DNA of 64,000 bases from Brachypodium distachyon (Eukaryota; Streptophyta; Magnoliopsida; Poales; Poaceae), in NCBI RefSeq assembly GCF_000005505.3, contig NC_016134.3, forward strand, positions 30,145,584 to 30,209,583, read 5' to 3'. Below, in pieces: positions 12,701 to 25,844 of the stretch; the stretch's first letter is position 1; each line of letters starts with the position of its first letter. A model generated the notes under the pieces. The model saw only the letters and a list, made by a program, of their open reading frames with translations, was not told the DNA's origin and ran no database searches. Made by a program: the position numbers and the translations under genes.

Positions 12701-15700
12701 GAATACACTGCAAAAGATTTTGAACCAAGTTTCTCGAAATATGCACCCACAACCTGCAAAAAATATTGCACAACCACAACTTGAATAACATAAAAAAAAT
12801 TAAAAGATATAACTTCACATAATTAGCTATGTATTGCATCAACAATAACAGGAAAGTAGGATACAATAAATAGGCATGGCGTAATCATGTAAAGATCAGA
12901 ACATACTATTTGAGGTAGCATGTAACGTATTTTCAACTCACCATAAAATGTATGCTCGTTCCATACCAAATACTTAAAGTAATAGAAACAAAGAAACCCA
13001 CATGCTATCCATTATTAAATGCTAAAAATGGAAATCAACTCGCATAATGATGGTTACTTACGAAAGAATGGAGACACCAACCTATATGGAAAGAGAGAAC
13101 AAGAACACATGGAATGTAATTGCACGACAAGTCAAATACCAAACTGGGATCCACAACAATTCTAATAATTAATATCCAGAACAAATTACCAACGAGTTGC
13201 AAAACGCAAAATAAGTCACTAGCATGTGATTGTTAATTTGTTCTCAGTGTCTTAAGCTATCTCTGAACAAATTGTCACTGCTCTGTACTATTATATAAAG
13301 AAGCTTTTCGTGCAGAAATAGTTTGTTCATTGGTGAGTACTAACTACACAATATTAACCAGCCAATCATTTAATTATCAATTCTGAAGAAAAGGGATATT
13401 GAAAAGAGTGCAAGTTACAGGGACAGCAAAAACTTACTCGACATCTTATCTTTGGGGCATAAATTAGTGCCTCACCATGTGAGGAAGGCCCAGAACCTTT
13501 GTCATCATGATTTTTCCTTGCACTTAAGCTTTCACTGGAAATCGCGGTTTGGTTACTTTTGGACAAATGTCTTTTCTCCATATCAGGACTACTATTAGAC
13601 CGCTTTAGCTGAGCTTTTGTGTTCTTGATGGCTTCACTGTGTTTTACCTTGCTGTTGTCATTAACTTGGCTCTGCTCTTTTGATTTCACTTCATCTGTAT
13701 TTTGCACAAGTGGGTGACTGCCTGTGACAAAAGTAGATTGTGCATTCCTATTTGAACCTTGCATCAAATTGACCATGTATTTGTCATCAACAGAAGTAAT
13801 TCTTTCATTGAAGTTAGGTGATAACTCTTTCCCCGCTGCTCCTGCATTTCGAATGTTATCTACACTTCCTGCACCTTTTCCCTTTGACGGATGTTCCACT
13901 TTCACCATTTTCTTGTGGTAATTTCTCCCAATCGCCCACATATTCTCAAGATTCTCTGGAGCAAGAACCTGAGATCGTCGTTCAGTAGCTGCATCCAATA
14001 CCAGTGCCCAGTCTGCCTGACGAGGCTGTACAACCTTCCCATGGTCATCCACTGACACTTTCGACTTGTCGCCCTCAAGTGACGTCATCCCCGAAGTACT
14101 TGCTGGTACTAAGCCACTTGATTCTGTAGACAACTTTATTGGTTCTACTTGACGACCCTGTGAACCTCCTTTACAAGACGGATGATCGTTTGCTACAGAC
14201 ACTACAGCATTCGCCTTGCTTACGCTGCCTCCAACGTCTGTGTCTTTGTTGTTTAGAAAGTAGATAATTAACTCGTTCACATAACTAGGAAAAGAAAGAA
14301 AAAATAGGGATGGGTTTAGTACAGGCAGAAGAAAAAAAAGTTTTACATTACTTGAGGCATGAATTAGAGCTCAAAAGAAAATAAAAATGAAGAACTAAGA
14401 GCTTACATAGGACTTGCAAAGTTCATCACTGGCTGCAAGACTAGGCACGTCACGAGTTCCCTGGAGAAGCAACGAACTAATGGACTCTGTGCATCTTGTG
14501 GTCTCAACACTAGGGCCATAACGCCTCCAACTAGTTCTTTAAGAACCTACAATCCGTCTTAATGATTAACTGTTGGATAAATGGATTATAACAAAGCTAA
14601 GAATGTTAGCCCTTACCTTGTATTCATGCTCTGAAGATAACAGTGCAGGATGAAGTTCCTGTGAAACTATTAGGTGCTGCTTCAATCTCTCATCTCTTTC
14701 CTCAGAAGACAATGTTCCCATGACATCAACACCAATTTGCAACTGATTTTTTCGGAATATATCAACATGCTTTCCTATTAAATCAGCCATGTCGCTGCAG
14801 TAGAAAATAAAAAGGGAAACACTTCAACTTTAAGCAGAGATCATTACAAGTACTAAACAGCGAAGATCCCAGATGTTAGATCAATCCTTCAGTCACCTTG
14901 TTAGAAAGTCAACTAGATTCATCTCCTTCACCCTTCCTGATACTTCACCAAGAGCATGGAGTATTAAGCCACGTATCAGTTCAGGGGCCTCTCTATCAGG
15001 AGTAATATCAGAATAAAACAAATCCATAACGAAGTCCCGCAAAATATTATCAATGAAACTTTCAAAAGCAGCCTCAACAGAAGGTGAACCGACTTTCCTT
15101 CTCCATCTCGAAACTGGTGGCACAGTTGAGAGCCGGTGATCATTAGCAGACAACTGCCGTTTTGATGCTTGAGACAAATATGTCTGCTTAGGTACAGGCT
15201 GACTTCTCCAGCGAAACTCCACTTTGAAGGAGAGGTAACGGAGAAATGCAAGTATAAGAATGGACATGGGAACATTTGTCCACATTGATTTACTTGTATC
15301 TATTTCAAAGAAAGATGACATGAATGTTAGCAAGCGTGTGTATTCAAGACAAACGATAGAGAGGAGTAGAAATCGACAGCTGCATGACCATATGGGAACA
15401 CATCATCAATAACCGTTTGAGGGAAAATCATAAATAACTATTGATGAAGCACACAATGAACCAAAAGAAAAGGGAGGAAATACAGGAAGTTATTTTGAGA
15501 AGAACAAGTCTCATTTTTCTTTGCACCTCCGAAGCTAAGATCTGCTCATTTATTTGGAGCAACTTTGCCACTGGCAACTAGATTGGCGAAATATGTTACA
15601 GATAATTCAGAAGCAATGTGTTTGTAGAAAATACAAAGAGCCTATCTTGTTTCATGAACATATTTTGTGTAGGCAGGTTTCCTTGTCCTCATTTACAGAT

Positions 15701-16470
15701 ACCGTGTAAGCCCAACAAACATTGTACTCCAATATGAATTTAGTCCGGCAACCAACAAAGAAAGCATCATTTCTTGCATGATGAAACAGAACAGAACAAA
15801 AATGTTATTTACACGGGCCTGATCGCTACTTCCATTCTAGTTTCAGTGCACTTTTTTGTCGCTAACGACATTAATTCTCTCCCACCAAAAGCAGTAACCA
15901 AACCACATGCAGGCAGAAACTAACAGCTGGAAAATCTCCATGTAACAGCCGTGAAAACTCCAAAACTACTGGCTGCCGGACGCATTCCGGAGCTACTACA
16001 CAGGAAACTACAAGCTCTAATTATCCGGCTAGCAAAATTGTCCTAACAGCGGACCGCATCGAGCACCGATTCGCCTCATGGTTCCTAGCACCCGCGCTCA
16101 TCCAACAGCACCAGCCGCCCAAAATCTCTCACGAACGCGACCTACAATCTCAAGCGCGTAGCTCAGCTCAGGTAAAAACCGTGGAACCGACGGGCCGGAA
16201 TGGGTGATCCGACATTCGAATTGCAACCGGGAGCAACCCTAAATCCCGCGCCGAGGCGGGCGTCCGCTCAATCGCCGCGTAGTTTACATAACATACAACA
16301 CTTGCCACAATCAGGGGTCGCGGATTGGGGGAAGGAGGGAGGGAGGAGGGGTTCGTGTCGTGCTTACGGGTGATGAAGTAGGAGATGGCGAAGACGCAGA
16401 GCGCCCACCACACGGTGCGCACCTTGGCCTCCTCGATCAGATCGTCCACGCTCCTCATCGCCCTCCGCAT
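9771..16470 (-). CDS. Sorting nexin with PXA, PX and Nexin-C domains
   Basis: Intact 15-exon gene, 1033 codons plus stop. Exons (minus): 16470-16368, 15299-14897, 14794-14617, 14546-14407, 14284-13438, 12753-12653, 12553-12409, 12332-12264, 12150-12105, 12017-11581, 11471-11392, 11052-10917, 10433-10241, 10081-9999, 9911-9771. The N-terminus MRRAMRSVDDLIEEAK is followed by a hydrophobic segment (VWWALCVFAISYFIT) and a second in exon 2, which would anchor it in a membrane. Exons 2-4 form the PXA domain. Exon 5 is a long polar linker. Exons 6-8 form the PX domain (FEKLGSKSFAVYSIAV, then RYRNFERLHRQL), which in this family binds phosphoinositides. Exons 12-15 carry the Nexin-C region (WISKQILQLVMEDAIDDW; GYKQYQRSARDIYYFLQ). 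Expected role: endosomal or vacuolar membrane trafficking. I chose the ATG at 16470 because the protein start resembles plant homologues; the frame is open upstream to 16788 but that part looks like 5' UTR. Confidence 0.92.
12554..12652 (-). other. GC-AG intron in the sorting nexin gene
   Basis: The intron between exons 6 and 7 has donor AAG/GCATGT and acceptor TTGTAG. Using GC as the donor completes the conserved KRRYRNF of the PX domain exactly. The nearest GT (in GCATGT) would shift the frame. Confidence 0.85.
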
Positions 16471-18234
16471 CTCTGCGCCCCACCGCGCCCCGCGGTGGGT
16501 GGGACGCGCGGCCGGAGAAAGCGGCGTAGGCTCCCGCGTCCGCACACCGGTGGGGATCGACGGATAGCCCGCCTCTAGGGTTTCGCCGCCGCTTGCCGCT
16601 GCCGTCGCCGGAGAAGAGCTCGGCGGCGTTTTATTTTTTGTTTTTGTTTTTCCTCTTTTCCGGAGGCGTGCCCGAGTTGGACCCAGGTAGGAGAGAGATT
16701 GGGCGGCGCGCATGTGGCTGGCGTGCGGCCCCGGGTTGTCAGTGGGTCCAAAGGGCTTGACGGTTTCGGCGTGCGACCCGCCTGTCATACAGTTTGGCGC
16801 GGGGACAGGGTGGTTTAACGGCCAATATAACGATAAGCATGGAGGTTAGTCTCACTGACACGTGGGGTCCGCCCCCGCAAAACAAAAGAACGCAGAGCTA
16901 GGATAAACTTGCGATGTGTGGATCCACACTTTGTTTTTTTAGATGAGATTCGACGTGGATCCAAATCATGAAGTCATGCTCTTTGGTTTCTTTTTCATAT
17001 TTTTTATGAGAAGCAATAATAATGCATTGTTAGAGAACTTAGAGAAAGAGGCATGTCATCTAAAGAAAAAAAAAGGAAGAAGAGAAAGGGGCATGTCCAG
17101 TTGCGTATTTTGCTGGAGCTTAGGATTCTCATTTATGCTTTTAGTATTGCAAAAATAAGCCATGGATATCAATACATACGCTTATTTACACACGAATGTG
17201 TCTCCTTAACACAATTCAACGACTGACATAAGATGAGGTAAATGATAGGATTCTCGCTAACTTATGTCGATCGCATCCTCATGCTGAGTAACATGAGTAC
17301 ATAATGATGTTATGGACGAAAATATGTCCTATTATCCACGTATTAACACACCGCTAGCCATGTCTCGTCAACACATTTTGCTATAAATGGACAACACAAG
17401 TTTTTATCAACCATGCTAGACGCATGTTTTGTTTGCAAAATGTATGTACATGAAGACACCTTGCTAAAACCAAGTTTAGTGCTATGCATGGGAAATATGG
17501 AAAAACATGGTCCAATTCATTGAGCTAACAAATAATTGTGTTTCTTTTATAAAGTTTGAAGTTGTCGGCCGTATGGTCAAATCTGTGGAGTCTGCATCTC
17601 AACCATTCAGGAAATTGCAGCATCCAATCTATGTATAGACAAATGACGGTGTCAAATGGACGACTTTGTGATGTCAGTCCTTCCAAAGTCTTCCTCGTAT
17701 GCTTTTTTGGATAAATAACTAAAGAAGTACTTACAAAACCTACGAGCTTGCACCTTTTTTTTGCGAGAATACGAGCTTGCACATAGAACTTCTACTATGT
17801 ATCGACGGACAGACATATGTATCATGTTATTTTGATTAGTTAATGTGGTTTTTTGTGCAAGTAGTTAAACAACTTGTGTTCGAGCACTTCCGTAGTTGTA
17901 ATAAATAAGTGCACCTTTTTGTCTTACCTGACAAAGATATTTTTTTCTAATTTTCACATCAAAGACAATAGAAGTTAAATTCGATGATTTGATCTCAGAT
18001 AGTACATAACAATAAGGAAGAGAAGTAGAATTGCGCTCTGACTAACAAATGATGTCTCGACTTTAACTTAAATTTAAATGCATATATATACACTAAGTTA
18101 TGTCTAAATATATCTAAATGTTGACAAACTTGAGAGCGGAGGGAACAATACATTCATTTTACACGTGGGAAAAGCAATAAAAAGAAGAGAAAGTAACCCA
18201 TGAGTCAAGAAAATAAAGTAAAAAGTACAAGGCA
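16471..18234. other. Sorting nexin promoter and 5' UTR, then AT-rich spacer
   Basis: 16471-16800 is GC-rich and holds the likely 5' UTR and core promoter of the sorting nexin. From 16850 to 18234 the sequence is AT-rich with no gene recognised. A short direct repeat (ACGAGCTTGCAC) occurs at about 17740 and 17771. Confidence 0.5.
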
Positions 18235-18306
18235 GGGGCATTCCGAGAATTGAACTCGGGACCTCTCGCACCCTAAGCGAGAATCATACCACTAGACCAA
18301 ATGCCC
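18235..18306 (-). tRNA. tRNA-Pro (anticodon AGG)
   Basis: 72 bp on the minus strand. The acceptor stem GGGCATT pairs with AATGCCC, followed by discriminator C. The anticodon arm is CTCGC-TTAGGGT-GCGAG, giving anticodon AGG. The T-loop is GTTCAATTC and the D-arm TGGTCTAGTGGTA. There is no intron, and CCA is not encoded. A T-run (CTTTTT on the minus strand, near 18220) follows and fits RNA polymerase III termination. It looks functional. Confidence 0.96.
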
Positions 18307-20640
18307 TTTTTTGATTCTCGTTCTCCAGAAACTTTTACACTATTTATCACCATAAGACAAGTCTGCCGCCGGCCCGCCCCCGTGTCCCCAATCTCGGCAA
18401 GCTAGGGGCCCTCGATTCGCTGGATCCGTGCTGCGCCACGCGGGGAGCGGCGGCGGCCGTCGACAGCCGCCGCGGCGCGCTTTCCTTTCCCAGGCAAACC
18501 CGACCACCGCATCCGCATCCAGCTCCGCCAAATGCGTTCCTGGGCTCAGCAGCACCTGCCGGCCGCGGCAATCGGAGGATCGAGGACTCGATGATGCCCT
18601 CCCTGTCTTCTTGTACCCTACCTCAAGCGTGTTAGATCCAAAGGATGAGTTCATGTTATGCTTTCAGCAATATGGGATCTATGAAGAGCTTCATTCAGAT
18701 GTTGTATGTATACTCACGATCTTCACCATCACCATCAAACATAATTACTTCTCACTGATTGATTCCGTTTCATAAGGAATAGCTGCAGTTAATTTAGGCA
18801 TTCACCCTGATGATGCCCTGTCTTCCCTTCAGCCTGGCTCACTTCTCACTGATTGATTCCATTTCATATGGGATAACTGCAGGTCATTGTTGTGGTGGAC
18901 GTGGATCTCGCCGCAGAATGGACGCGGCACGCCAGCGATAATCCAGGAGGTGGACAGTTCACACCCCCAAAAAATACCTGAACTAGGTGAGCACATTCTC
19001 TCTATTTAATCATGTCATTCCTGGGGACCCTGCTCCCTTGTATTCTGTCCGAAACGGCAGACGGGACACCCGTGCGGCTTGCTCTGCCTGAAACCATCGA
19101 TACATCGCATCAGTAGGTTTTAAAGAAATTCAGATGCATTGGTTGTGGATGGAAGTGCTGCAGGTAGTGATGATGCCTAGATGGTTCTTCAACAAACAGC
19201 TGTTAGTAGTAGTAGCTAGCTTCCAGCTCCTTTCTTTGATATGGTGCCTCGGGCAAACAATCTAGATTGAGTGTGAGTAATGTTAGGCATTCGTGCTTAT
19301 GGTTTGCTGCCAATAGTTGAGACATCACCTGCTCGTAAGCTCACTTATTGATGTCTGTTGTGACACTGATCCTTGGAATTTAATATCCATAGATGATGTC
19401 AACTCGCATTTCTTTGAAAATTTATAGTCTTACCTCTTAGCAATGATATTTTAAGACGATCAAAGATACCGGTCCTTTCATGGTGGATCTTGTTGCAGGT
19501 GGATGAAACATGCCAGCACTTCTCCATGAGGTGTTGAGTTCATGCCTATCTTGAAGCTGCTTGGCCATATTAGCATTGAACACGTTTCTAGAGGTTCAAC
19601 AAAGTCAACTGTTCCTTTCATGAACTGCGAATCTTGCTTGCTCACCTTAGAGCAGAAACCAACTCGAAGCACCCGTGCAGGCCATTATGCCTGACATAAT
19701 TGAAACATGACAGATTGGCAATGCCAAACAGCAAATTGTCTTCCTATTCTGTCAAGCAGTCGTGTGGACCACAGTTTGCCTACGCGTGGAATATGACAAA
19801 GTTGCATTTCGCACATGTGTGCTGTTTGAAACTAAGATAAACAAGGGCATCAGCTTGTGTGCCTCTGTGGTGGCCATGTGAGTAGCTGGGAGTGCAGAGA
19901 TATAGATACTTCCTGTCTACTTACCACCCTGTTGTGCCATTATCTCCATGTTTCTCATGTAAGTGGGGAACCTCTACTTTTTTTTTACCGAAAACTGTAG
20001 GAGAGGCTCTGACAGTATATATATAAATATATATAAACACAGGTTACAAGCAGGGTAAGGGGGGGGGGGGGGGGGCGGACAAAGGAGAGAGAGAAGAGAG
20101 GGGAACCTCTACTTCTGCCGCTGAAGGATGTTACCACAGATTTCCTTCACAAAGCAGGCATACCTTCCAGTGGCATTTATGAATTAGTTCCCACATGTTT
20201 CTTATGTTCTAAATGATTAAATGTGGCATTATAAGAAGTGCAGCTTCTATTAATATTTCTAATGAATGTGTTGTGGCTCATGCTGCAGCAGAGACATGCC
20301 AGCAAAGCAACAGTGCCGCGCGACTATAGAGGTGAAGGTGCAACTGTCAGAAGTTGAAAACCACATTAACATGCTGTTGGAAGGTGAAGCCATCTGTCCG
20401 TTCAACATACACTTCAGTTGCATAACTTGCATTTCATTGTTTTTTTTATCTGTTGATCTGTATTCCAAGCTAAGCACTCGTGCAGATGCTTTGCTGCCAA
20501 CTATTGAGACATCGCATGCACTTATTGATCCTTGTTTCCCTAACAACATACCAGCCTGTAATGGATATCATACAGATAGTTATGCTGCAGCACAGATTGC
20601 TCCAACATTAGGCTGGCAATGACATGTACTGCTTTTAGTT
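18307..20640 (+). other. Spacer with exon-like modules upstream of the first DUF241 gene
   Basis: 18370-18600 is GC-rich and partly open, without a recognised product. Two modules recur upstream of all three DUF241 genes. One is near 19485-19575 (GTGGATCTTGTTG...CTCCATGAGGTG). The other is near 20270-20390 and starts at an acceptor-like CTGCAG; it has an open frame reading IEVKVQLSEVENHINML. A run of 17 G lies at 20059-20075. Confidence 0.45.
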
Positions 20641-20646
20641 CTTGAC

Positions 20647-20654
20647 TATAAATA
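20647..20654 (+). promoter_or_regulatory. TATA box of DUF241 gene 1
   Basis: TATAAATA inside GACTATAAATAGAGTGCA, 99 bases before the start codon. The same block occurs at matching places before the other two copies. Confidence 0.85.
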
Positions 20655-20752
20655 GAGTGCACCACAATGGATGAGCACCAACACAGTATTGTGCTTCTTG
20701 TCTAATCTTCCATTTCACACAGAATTATATCTTCAATCCCTCCATTACAGAA

Positions 20753-21475
20753 ATGGCTTGCCATCAGAGAACTGCAAGTTTGCCCTCTAAGCCCCACTCC
20801 ACTGAGGCTAAAGTGGAAGAAGAGCTACAGGGCCTACGTGTGTCCATCTCTTCACCTTCCGCGACCATCGGCACGATGCGTGATGGTTTGGCGAGGCTCG
20901 GAGACATCTACAACTGCATAGGGGAGATCATGAGCTTACCCAGCAGCCAAGTTGGCCTCTCCCTGCCCCAAAACAAGAAAATGGTGGAAGAAGAATTGGG
21001 GCGGTCCCTCGTGCTCATTGATCTCTGCAACTCCATGCAAGAGAGTCTAGCAGGGCTGAAGATGAGTACCCAGGAGCTACAACTTGTCCTCAAGAGAGGA
21101 GATGCAGCTGTTGTCCAGCTCAAGATCGAGTCCTTCATTCGTCTCGCGAAGCAGGCGCAAAAGCCGTTCAAGAAGACCATCAGCAGAACAACTTCTGAAG
21201 GATGCAGGCTGGTCTTGCTGCTGACAGAAGCCAGAGAGGTAGCTATCTGTCTGCTTGAGTCCACGTCGCAAATGTTGCCGAAGCAGTTTGCCAGCAGCAA
21301 AGGAAGCAAATGGTCACTTGTCTCCAAGAGGATCCAGAAAACAAAGGTTGTCTGCAAGGAGGAACAGTTGCAAGCACTAGAGCAAAGCATGGGAGGTCTT
21401 GAGAACAGTGCCGAGTTGCTGTTCAGGAGATTGATCCAAAGCAGGGTTTCGCTCCTGAACATTCTTAGCTCGTAG
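20753..21475 (+). CDS. DUF241 family protein, tandem copy 1
   Basis: Single-exon gene of 240 residues. It starts MACHQRTASLPSKPHS, has a leucine-rich helical middle (VEEELGRSLVLIDLCNSMQ) and ends RLIQSRVSLLNILSS. These are hallmarks of the plant DUF241 (PF03087) family, which has no settled biochemical function. The length is normal for short grass members. No signal peptide or membrane segment is seen. It is the most diverged of the three copies, with differences concentrated in the last third (for example FASSKGSKWSLVSKRIQKTKVVCKEEQ). The start follows a TATA box by a typical distance and is the first ATG of the frame. Confidence 0.9.
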   Translation: MACHQRTASLPSKPHSTEAKVEEELQGLRVSISSPSATIGTMRDGLARLGDIYNCIGEIMSLPSSQVGLSLPQNKKMVEEELGRSLVLIDLCNSMQESLAGLKMSTQELQLVLKRGDAAVVQLKIESFIRLAKQAQKPFKKTISRTTSEGCRLVLLLTEAREVAICLLESTSQMLPKQFASSKGSKWSLVSKRIQKTKVVCKEEQLQALEQSMGGLENSAELLFRRLIQSRVSLLNILSS

Positions 21476-23225
21476 ATATTACCTCTCAAGCCTTGTTGCT
21501 CTAGCACCTTGCGATTGGCATCCGCCTTTTAAAGGATTCACCGATCATAAAGAACATTTATAGATTACAGACAAGACCAGATGTACATTCAAATGATCAG
21601 TCGATCAAAACAATTTTGACTTTGTTCATACCATGACTTCTGATTTCACTGATATTTACTGCACGATGATTTTGATTGTTTTTATAGCCGAATGTCATGT
21701 TTTATTTTCAAGGATATGATGAATGTTAAAGAGCCGAAAAGGAAATCCCTCGTAAGAAAATGACATGTATAAAGGTTGAGTTATTCAGAATTTTGGCAAG
21801 ACATAGGAGGTTGATGTGTAATTATTTCCAACTATAAGTTGTACCTGTACAATTTTTATTTGGTTTGATACTTTGATCATTGAAACGGCCATGTTTACAC
21901 CGCACCAACTGAAATTTGCGATCGGTGCATCATCTTCTACTTGCAATAAACTAGCAATCATGAACATGCCAGCTCTAGGCCATGTGGTAGCCTCTCATAA
22001 TTAATTAGCCTGATTAGCATAACACAGAAGCACTATCATGTTAACAGATGTAACAGACTTAAGCACATGTCACCAATAATTTAAATCCTCTGAACAGAGG
22101 CAATAACCACCATTAGTTCAGCTCATATTCGATTGCACGTACGTGAGGTTATCTTAACGCTATTCTTAACGAGTTTTCAATTTGGATGCTGGCTGGTCAA
22201 GAATGCCGCTGATCCTTTTGTGGTGGATCTTGTTGGTTGTTGCAGATTGATGGAACACTCCAGCAATGCTCCATGAGGTGTTTGAGTTCATGCTTATCTG
22301 CATGCTGCCTGGACATATTATCCGGACTGACCCGGTTTCTGAAGGTTAAGTCAAACTCTTCCTCCTCTCACTAACAACCTGTAGATGCTGTGTAATATGC
22401 TTCTGTTGGAATCTTTGCGCACTCTGCAATAGCCGAAACGAATACGAGTGCCCGTGCACTCACTCCATTTCTTTTTCCCTAAAGGAAACTGGGACATGAC
22501 AGATAGGCAATGCTAATTAATTAGCTACAAAACTAACATTTTGTGATGTTTCGAGCTTCATGACAATGTCGATTTTTCTTATCTGACATAGTGGTTCACT
22601 GAAGAAGATACATGCCATCTGTATGGGAAATCTTTGTACAGTTCATAAGAGTATTGTTTCTTTACTCGAGGAAGCACATTTAGCTTTTGCAGAAGAAACG
22701 GATTTTCTCTCGGATTGTCGAGAAAATAAATCAAAATTCGGTTCAGTGTCTGATTTTTTCATAGCTGTTTCCGGTCACCCGAATTTACAATGATCTTTGC
22801 CGTTAAAAATCTTTAGCATTAGTAATGAATTCTAGCACATGTGTGGTGGGTCATGCTGTAGGTAGCAGAGACATGCCAATAAGGCAACAACACTGCTGCA
22901 CGAGGATTAGAGGTGCAGGTGGAACAATCAGCAGTTGAGAACCAAATTGCCAGATCATTACAAGGTGAAGTCAGCTGGTTCTTTCAGCAAATCCTCAGTT
23001 TCTTGCAGTTTGCCAATCTGGATTATGATTATGATTATGATTATGAGATGATCACTCGTGCGGATACTTGCCATCTAGAGATGAGACATCACATCCTCAT
23101 GATCCCACTTATTGAATGTCTGTTGTGCCAACCAAATAAAAAAAGAGCATCAGTTTTGCCTTGGAGTTGAAAGATGATTATGCCGCAGCGGAAGCTGTGC
23201 TCTGTTGTTGCTTCTGGTTCTTGAC
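21476..23225. other. Spacer between DUF241 copies 1 and 2
   Basis: The 3' UTR and flank (21480-22180) closely match 24065-24720 after copy 2. 22190-22970 carries the two upstream modules also seen before copies 1 and 3. A short GATTAT repeat lies at 23021-23045 and is also present before copy 3. No separate gene is seen. Confidence 0.6.
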
Positions 23226-23233
23226 TATAAATA
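23226..23233 (+). promoter_or_regulatory. TATA box of DUF241 gene 2
   Basis: TATAAATA in the same context as in copy 1, 104 bases before the start codon. Confidence 0.85.
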
Positions 23234-23336
23234 GAGTGCAATACAGAGGGTTAAGCACCAAACAAAGTGCATCTGTTCTTCACTTTTTGTCAACATTTCA
23301 GACAGATATACACCATCACACCATCCATCTGTAGGC

Positions 23337-24062
23337 ATGTCTTGCCATCAAAGGTCCGCAAGTTTGCCTTCGATTCCTCACTCCACTGAATCCAAAGTGG
23401 ACGTGGAGCTACAGGGCCTGAAAGGATGCATCTCTTCGCCTTCGGTGACCGTAGACACGATGCACGATGGTCTGAGGAGGCTCAGGGACATCTACGTCTG
23501 CATAGAGGAGGTCATGAGCTTGCCCAGCAACCAAGTTGGCCTCTCCTTGCCCCTCCAAAGGAAAATGGTCGAGGAAGAGCTTGACAGGTCACTTGTACTC
23601 GTTGACCTCTGCAATGCCATGCAAGAGAACTTAGCAGAGCTGAAGATGAGCATGCAGGAACTGCAGCTTGCCCTCAAGAGAGGAGACGATGCGTCCATTC
23701 AGCTCAAGATCGAGTCTTTTGTTCGCCTTACAAAGAAGGTGCAAAAGCCTTTCAAGAAGATCACAGCCAGTAAAGCTACAGGCGAAGACTGTAGGATGGT
23801 CAGGCTACTGGCAGAAGCAAGAGAGATGGCCATCTTTCTGCTCGAGTCCGCGTCGCGCGTCTTACCGAAGCAAATTGAGGTCACCAACGGAAGCAGATGG
23901 TCACTTGTCTCCAAGAGGTTCCATAAAAGAAGGGTTGTCTGCGAGGAGGCGCGGTTGCAAGTGCTGGAGCGCAGCATGGCAGATCTTGAGAACGGCATTG
24001 AGTCCCTGTTCAGGAGGTTGATCCAGAGCAGGGTTTCACTCCTGAACATTCTTAGCTCATAG
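23337..24062 (+). CDS. DUF241 family protein, tandem copy 2
   Basis: Single-exon gene of 241 residues starting MSCHQRSASLPSIPHS and ending RLIQSRVSLLNILSS. Same family and layout as the copies on either side. It is visibly closer to copy 3 than to copy 1: they share the upstream GATTAT repeat and near-identical flanks, and differ mainly by scattered substitutions such as FVRLTKKVQKPF against FVRLAKKAQKPF. The open frame and intact promoter block suggest it is functional. The function of the family is not established. Confidence 0.9.
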   Translation: MSCHQRSASLPSIPHSTESKVDVELQGLKGCISSPSVTVDTMHDGLRRLRDIYVCIEEVMSLPSNQVGLSLPLQRKMVEEELDRSLVLVDLCNAMQENLAELKMSMQELQLALKRGDDASIQLKIESFVRLTKKVQKPFKKITASKATGEDCRMVRLLAEAREMAIFLLESASRVLPKQIEVTNGSRWSLVSKRFHKRRVVCEEARLQVLERSMADLENGIESLFRRLIQSRVSLLNILSS

Positions 24063-25734
24063 AGATGTCTCAAGCCTTGTTGCTCTAGCACCTTGCAATT
24101 GGCATCCGCCTTTTAAAGGATTCACCGATCATATAGAACCTTTGTAGCTTACAGACAGCACCCAGATGTACATACAAATGATCACTCGATGGAAACAATT
24201 TTGACTATGTTCATACCATGACTTCTGATTTCACTGATATTTACTGTGCGACGATTTTTGGTTGTTTTTATAGCCGAATGTCATGTTAATATGTTTTATT
24301 TCCAAGGATATGATGAATGTTAAAAGAGCCGAAAAGGAAACTCGTTGTAAGAAAACTGACATTCTGTTAAGGGATAGGAGGTTCATGTATAACCATTTCC
24401 AACTATAAGTTGTACCTGCACAATTTTCATTTGGTTTGATCATCGAAACGGCCATGCTTTTACATTACACCAACTGAAATTTGAGATCGGCGCATCATCT
24501 TCTACTGGCAGTAAACTAACAATCATGAACATGCCATCTCTAGGCCACGTGGCTCATAATTAATTAGCCTGATTAGTATAACACAGAAGCACGCACTATC
24601 ATGTCAGCAAACGTACCAGACTTAAGCACATGTCACCAATAATTTAGACCCTCTAAACGGAGGCACTAACCACCCTTAGTTCAGCTCATATTCGATTGCA
24701 CGTACGTGAAGTTATCTTAACACACTCTTCTTAACTACTTTTTGGTTTGTCTGCTGGTCAAGAATGCTGTTGATCCTATTATGGTGGATCTTGTCACAGG
24801 TTGATGGAACACTCCAGCAATGCTCCATGAGGTGTTTGAGTTCATGCTTATCTGCATGCTGCCTGGACATATTATCAGTACTGACCGGGTCTCTGAAGGT
24901 TAAGTCAAACTCTTCCTCCTCTCACTAACAACTTGTAGATGCTGTGTAATATGCTTCTGTTGGAATCTTTGCGCCCTCGTGCAATAGCCGAAACGAATAC
25001 GAGTGCCCGTGCACTCCATTTCTTTTTCGCTAACGGAAACTGGGACATGACAGATAGGAAATGCTAATTAATTAGCTACAGAACTCACATTTTGTGATGT
25101 TTCAAGCTTCATGACAATGTTGATTTTTCTTATCTGACAAAGTGGATCACTGAAGAAGATGCATGCCATCTGTATGGGAAATCTTTGTACAGTTAATAAA
25201 CATATTGTTTCTTTACTCGAGAAACCAGACTTAGCTTTTGCAAAACAAAACAGATATCTCTCTCGGATTATCGAGAAAAAGGGTTCAGTATCTGAATTTT
25301 TCATAGCTGTTTCCAGTCACCCGAATTTACACTGAACTTTGGCGTTAAAAATCTGTAGCATTAGTTAGGAATTCTAGCACATGTGTGGTGGATCATGCTG
25401 TAGGTAGGAGCATGCCAATAAGGAAACAACGCTGCTGCACGAGGGTTGAGCTGCAGGTGCAGCTATCAGCAGTTGAGAACCAAGATTGCCAGATCGTTAC
25501 AAGGTGAAGGAAGTCAGCTGGTTCTTTCAGCAAAATCCTCAGTCTCTTGCAGTTTGCCAATCTGGATTATGATTATGATTATGATTACGAGATGATTCAG
25601 TCGTGCGGATACTTGCCATCTAGAGATGAGACATCACATCCTCATGATCCCACTTATTGAATGTCTGTTCTGCCAACCAAAGATGATTATGCCGCAGCGG
25701 AAGCTGTGCTCTGCTGTTGCTTCTGGTTCTTGAC
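24063..25734. other. Spacer between DUF241 copies 2 and 3
   Basis: A second copy of the arrangement at 21476-23225: 3' flank, two upstream modules near 24780-24880 and 25370-25510, and a GATTAT repeat at 25564-25588. The repeat period against the previous unit is about 2.5 kb, so a tandem duplication made copies 2 and 3. Confidence 0.65.
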
Positions 25735-25742
25735 TATAAATA
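25735..25742 (+). promoter_or_regulatory. TATA box of DUF241 gene 3
   Basis: TATAAATA in the same context as in the other copies, 103 bases before the start codon. Confidence 0.85.
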
Positions 25743-25844
25743 GAGTGCAATACAAAGGGTTAAGCACCAAACAAGTTCAACCATTCTTCACTTTCCGTCA
25801 ACATTTCAGACAGATATACACCATCACACCATCCATTTGGAAGC

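Noticed and set aside
13060..13090. Possible mini-exon reading VGVSILS between sorting nexin exons 5 and 6
   Set aside because: Exons 5 and 6 join in frame without it and the family sequence has no room for it.
20908..21507. 199-codon minus-strand frame
   Set aside because: Antisense shadow of the DUF241 gene on the plus strand.
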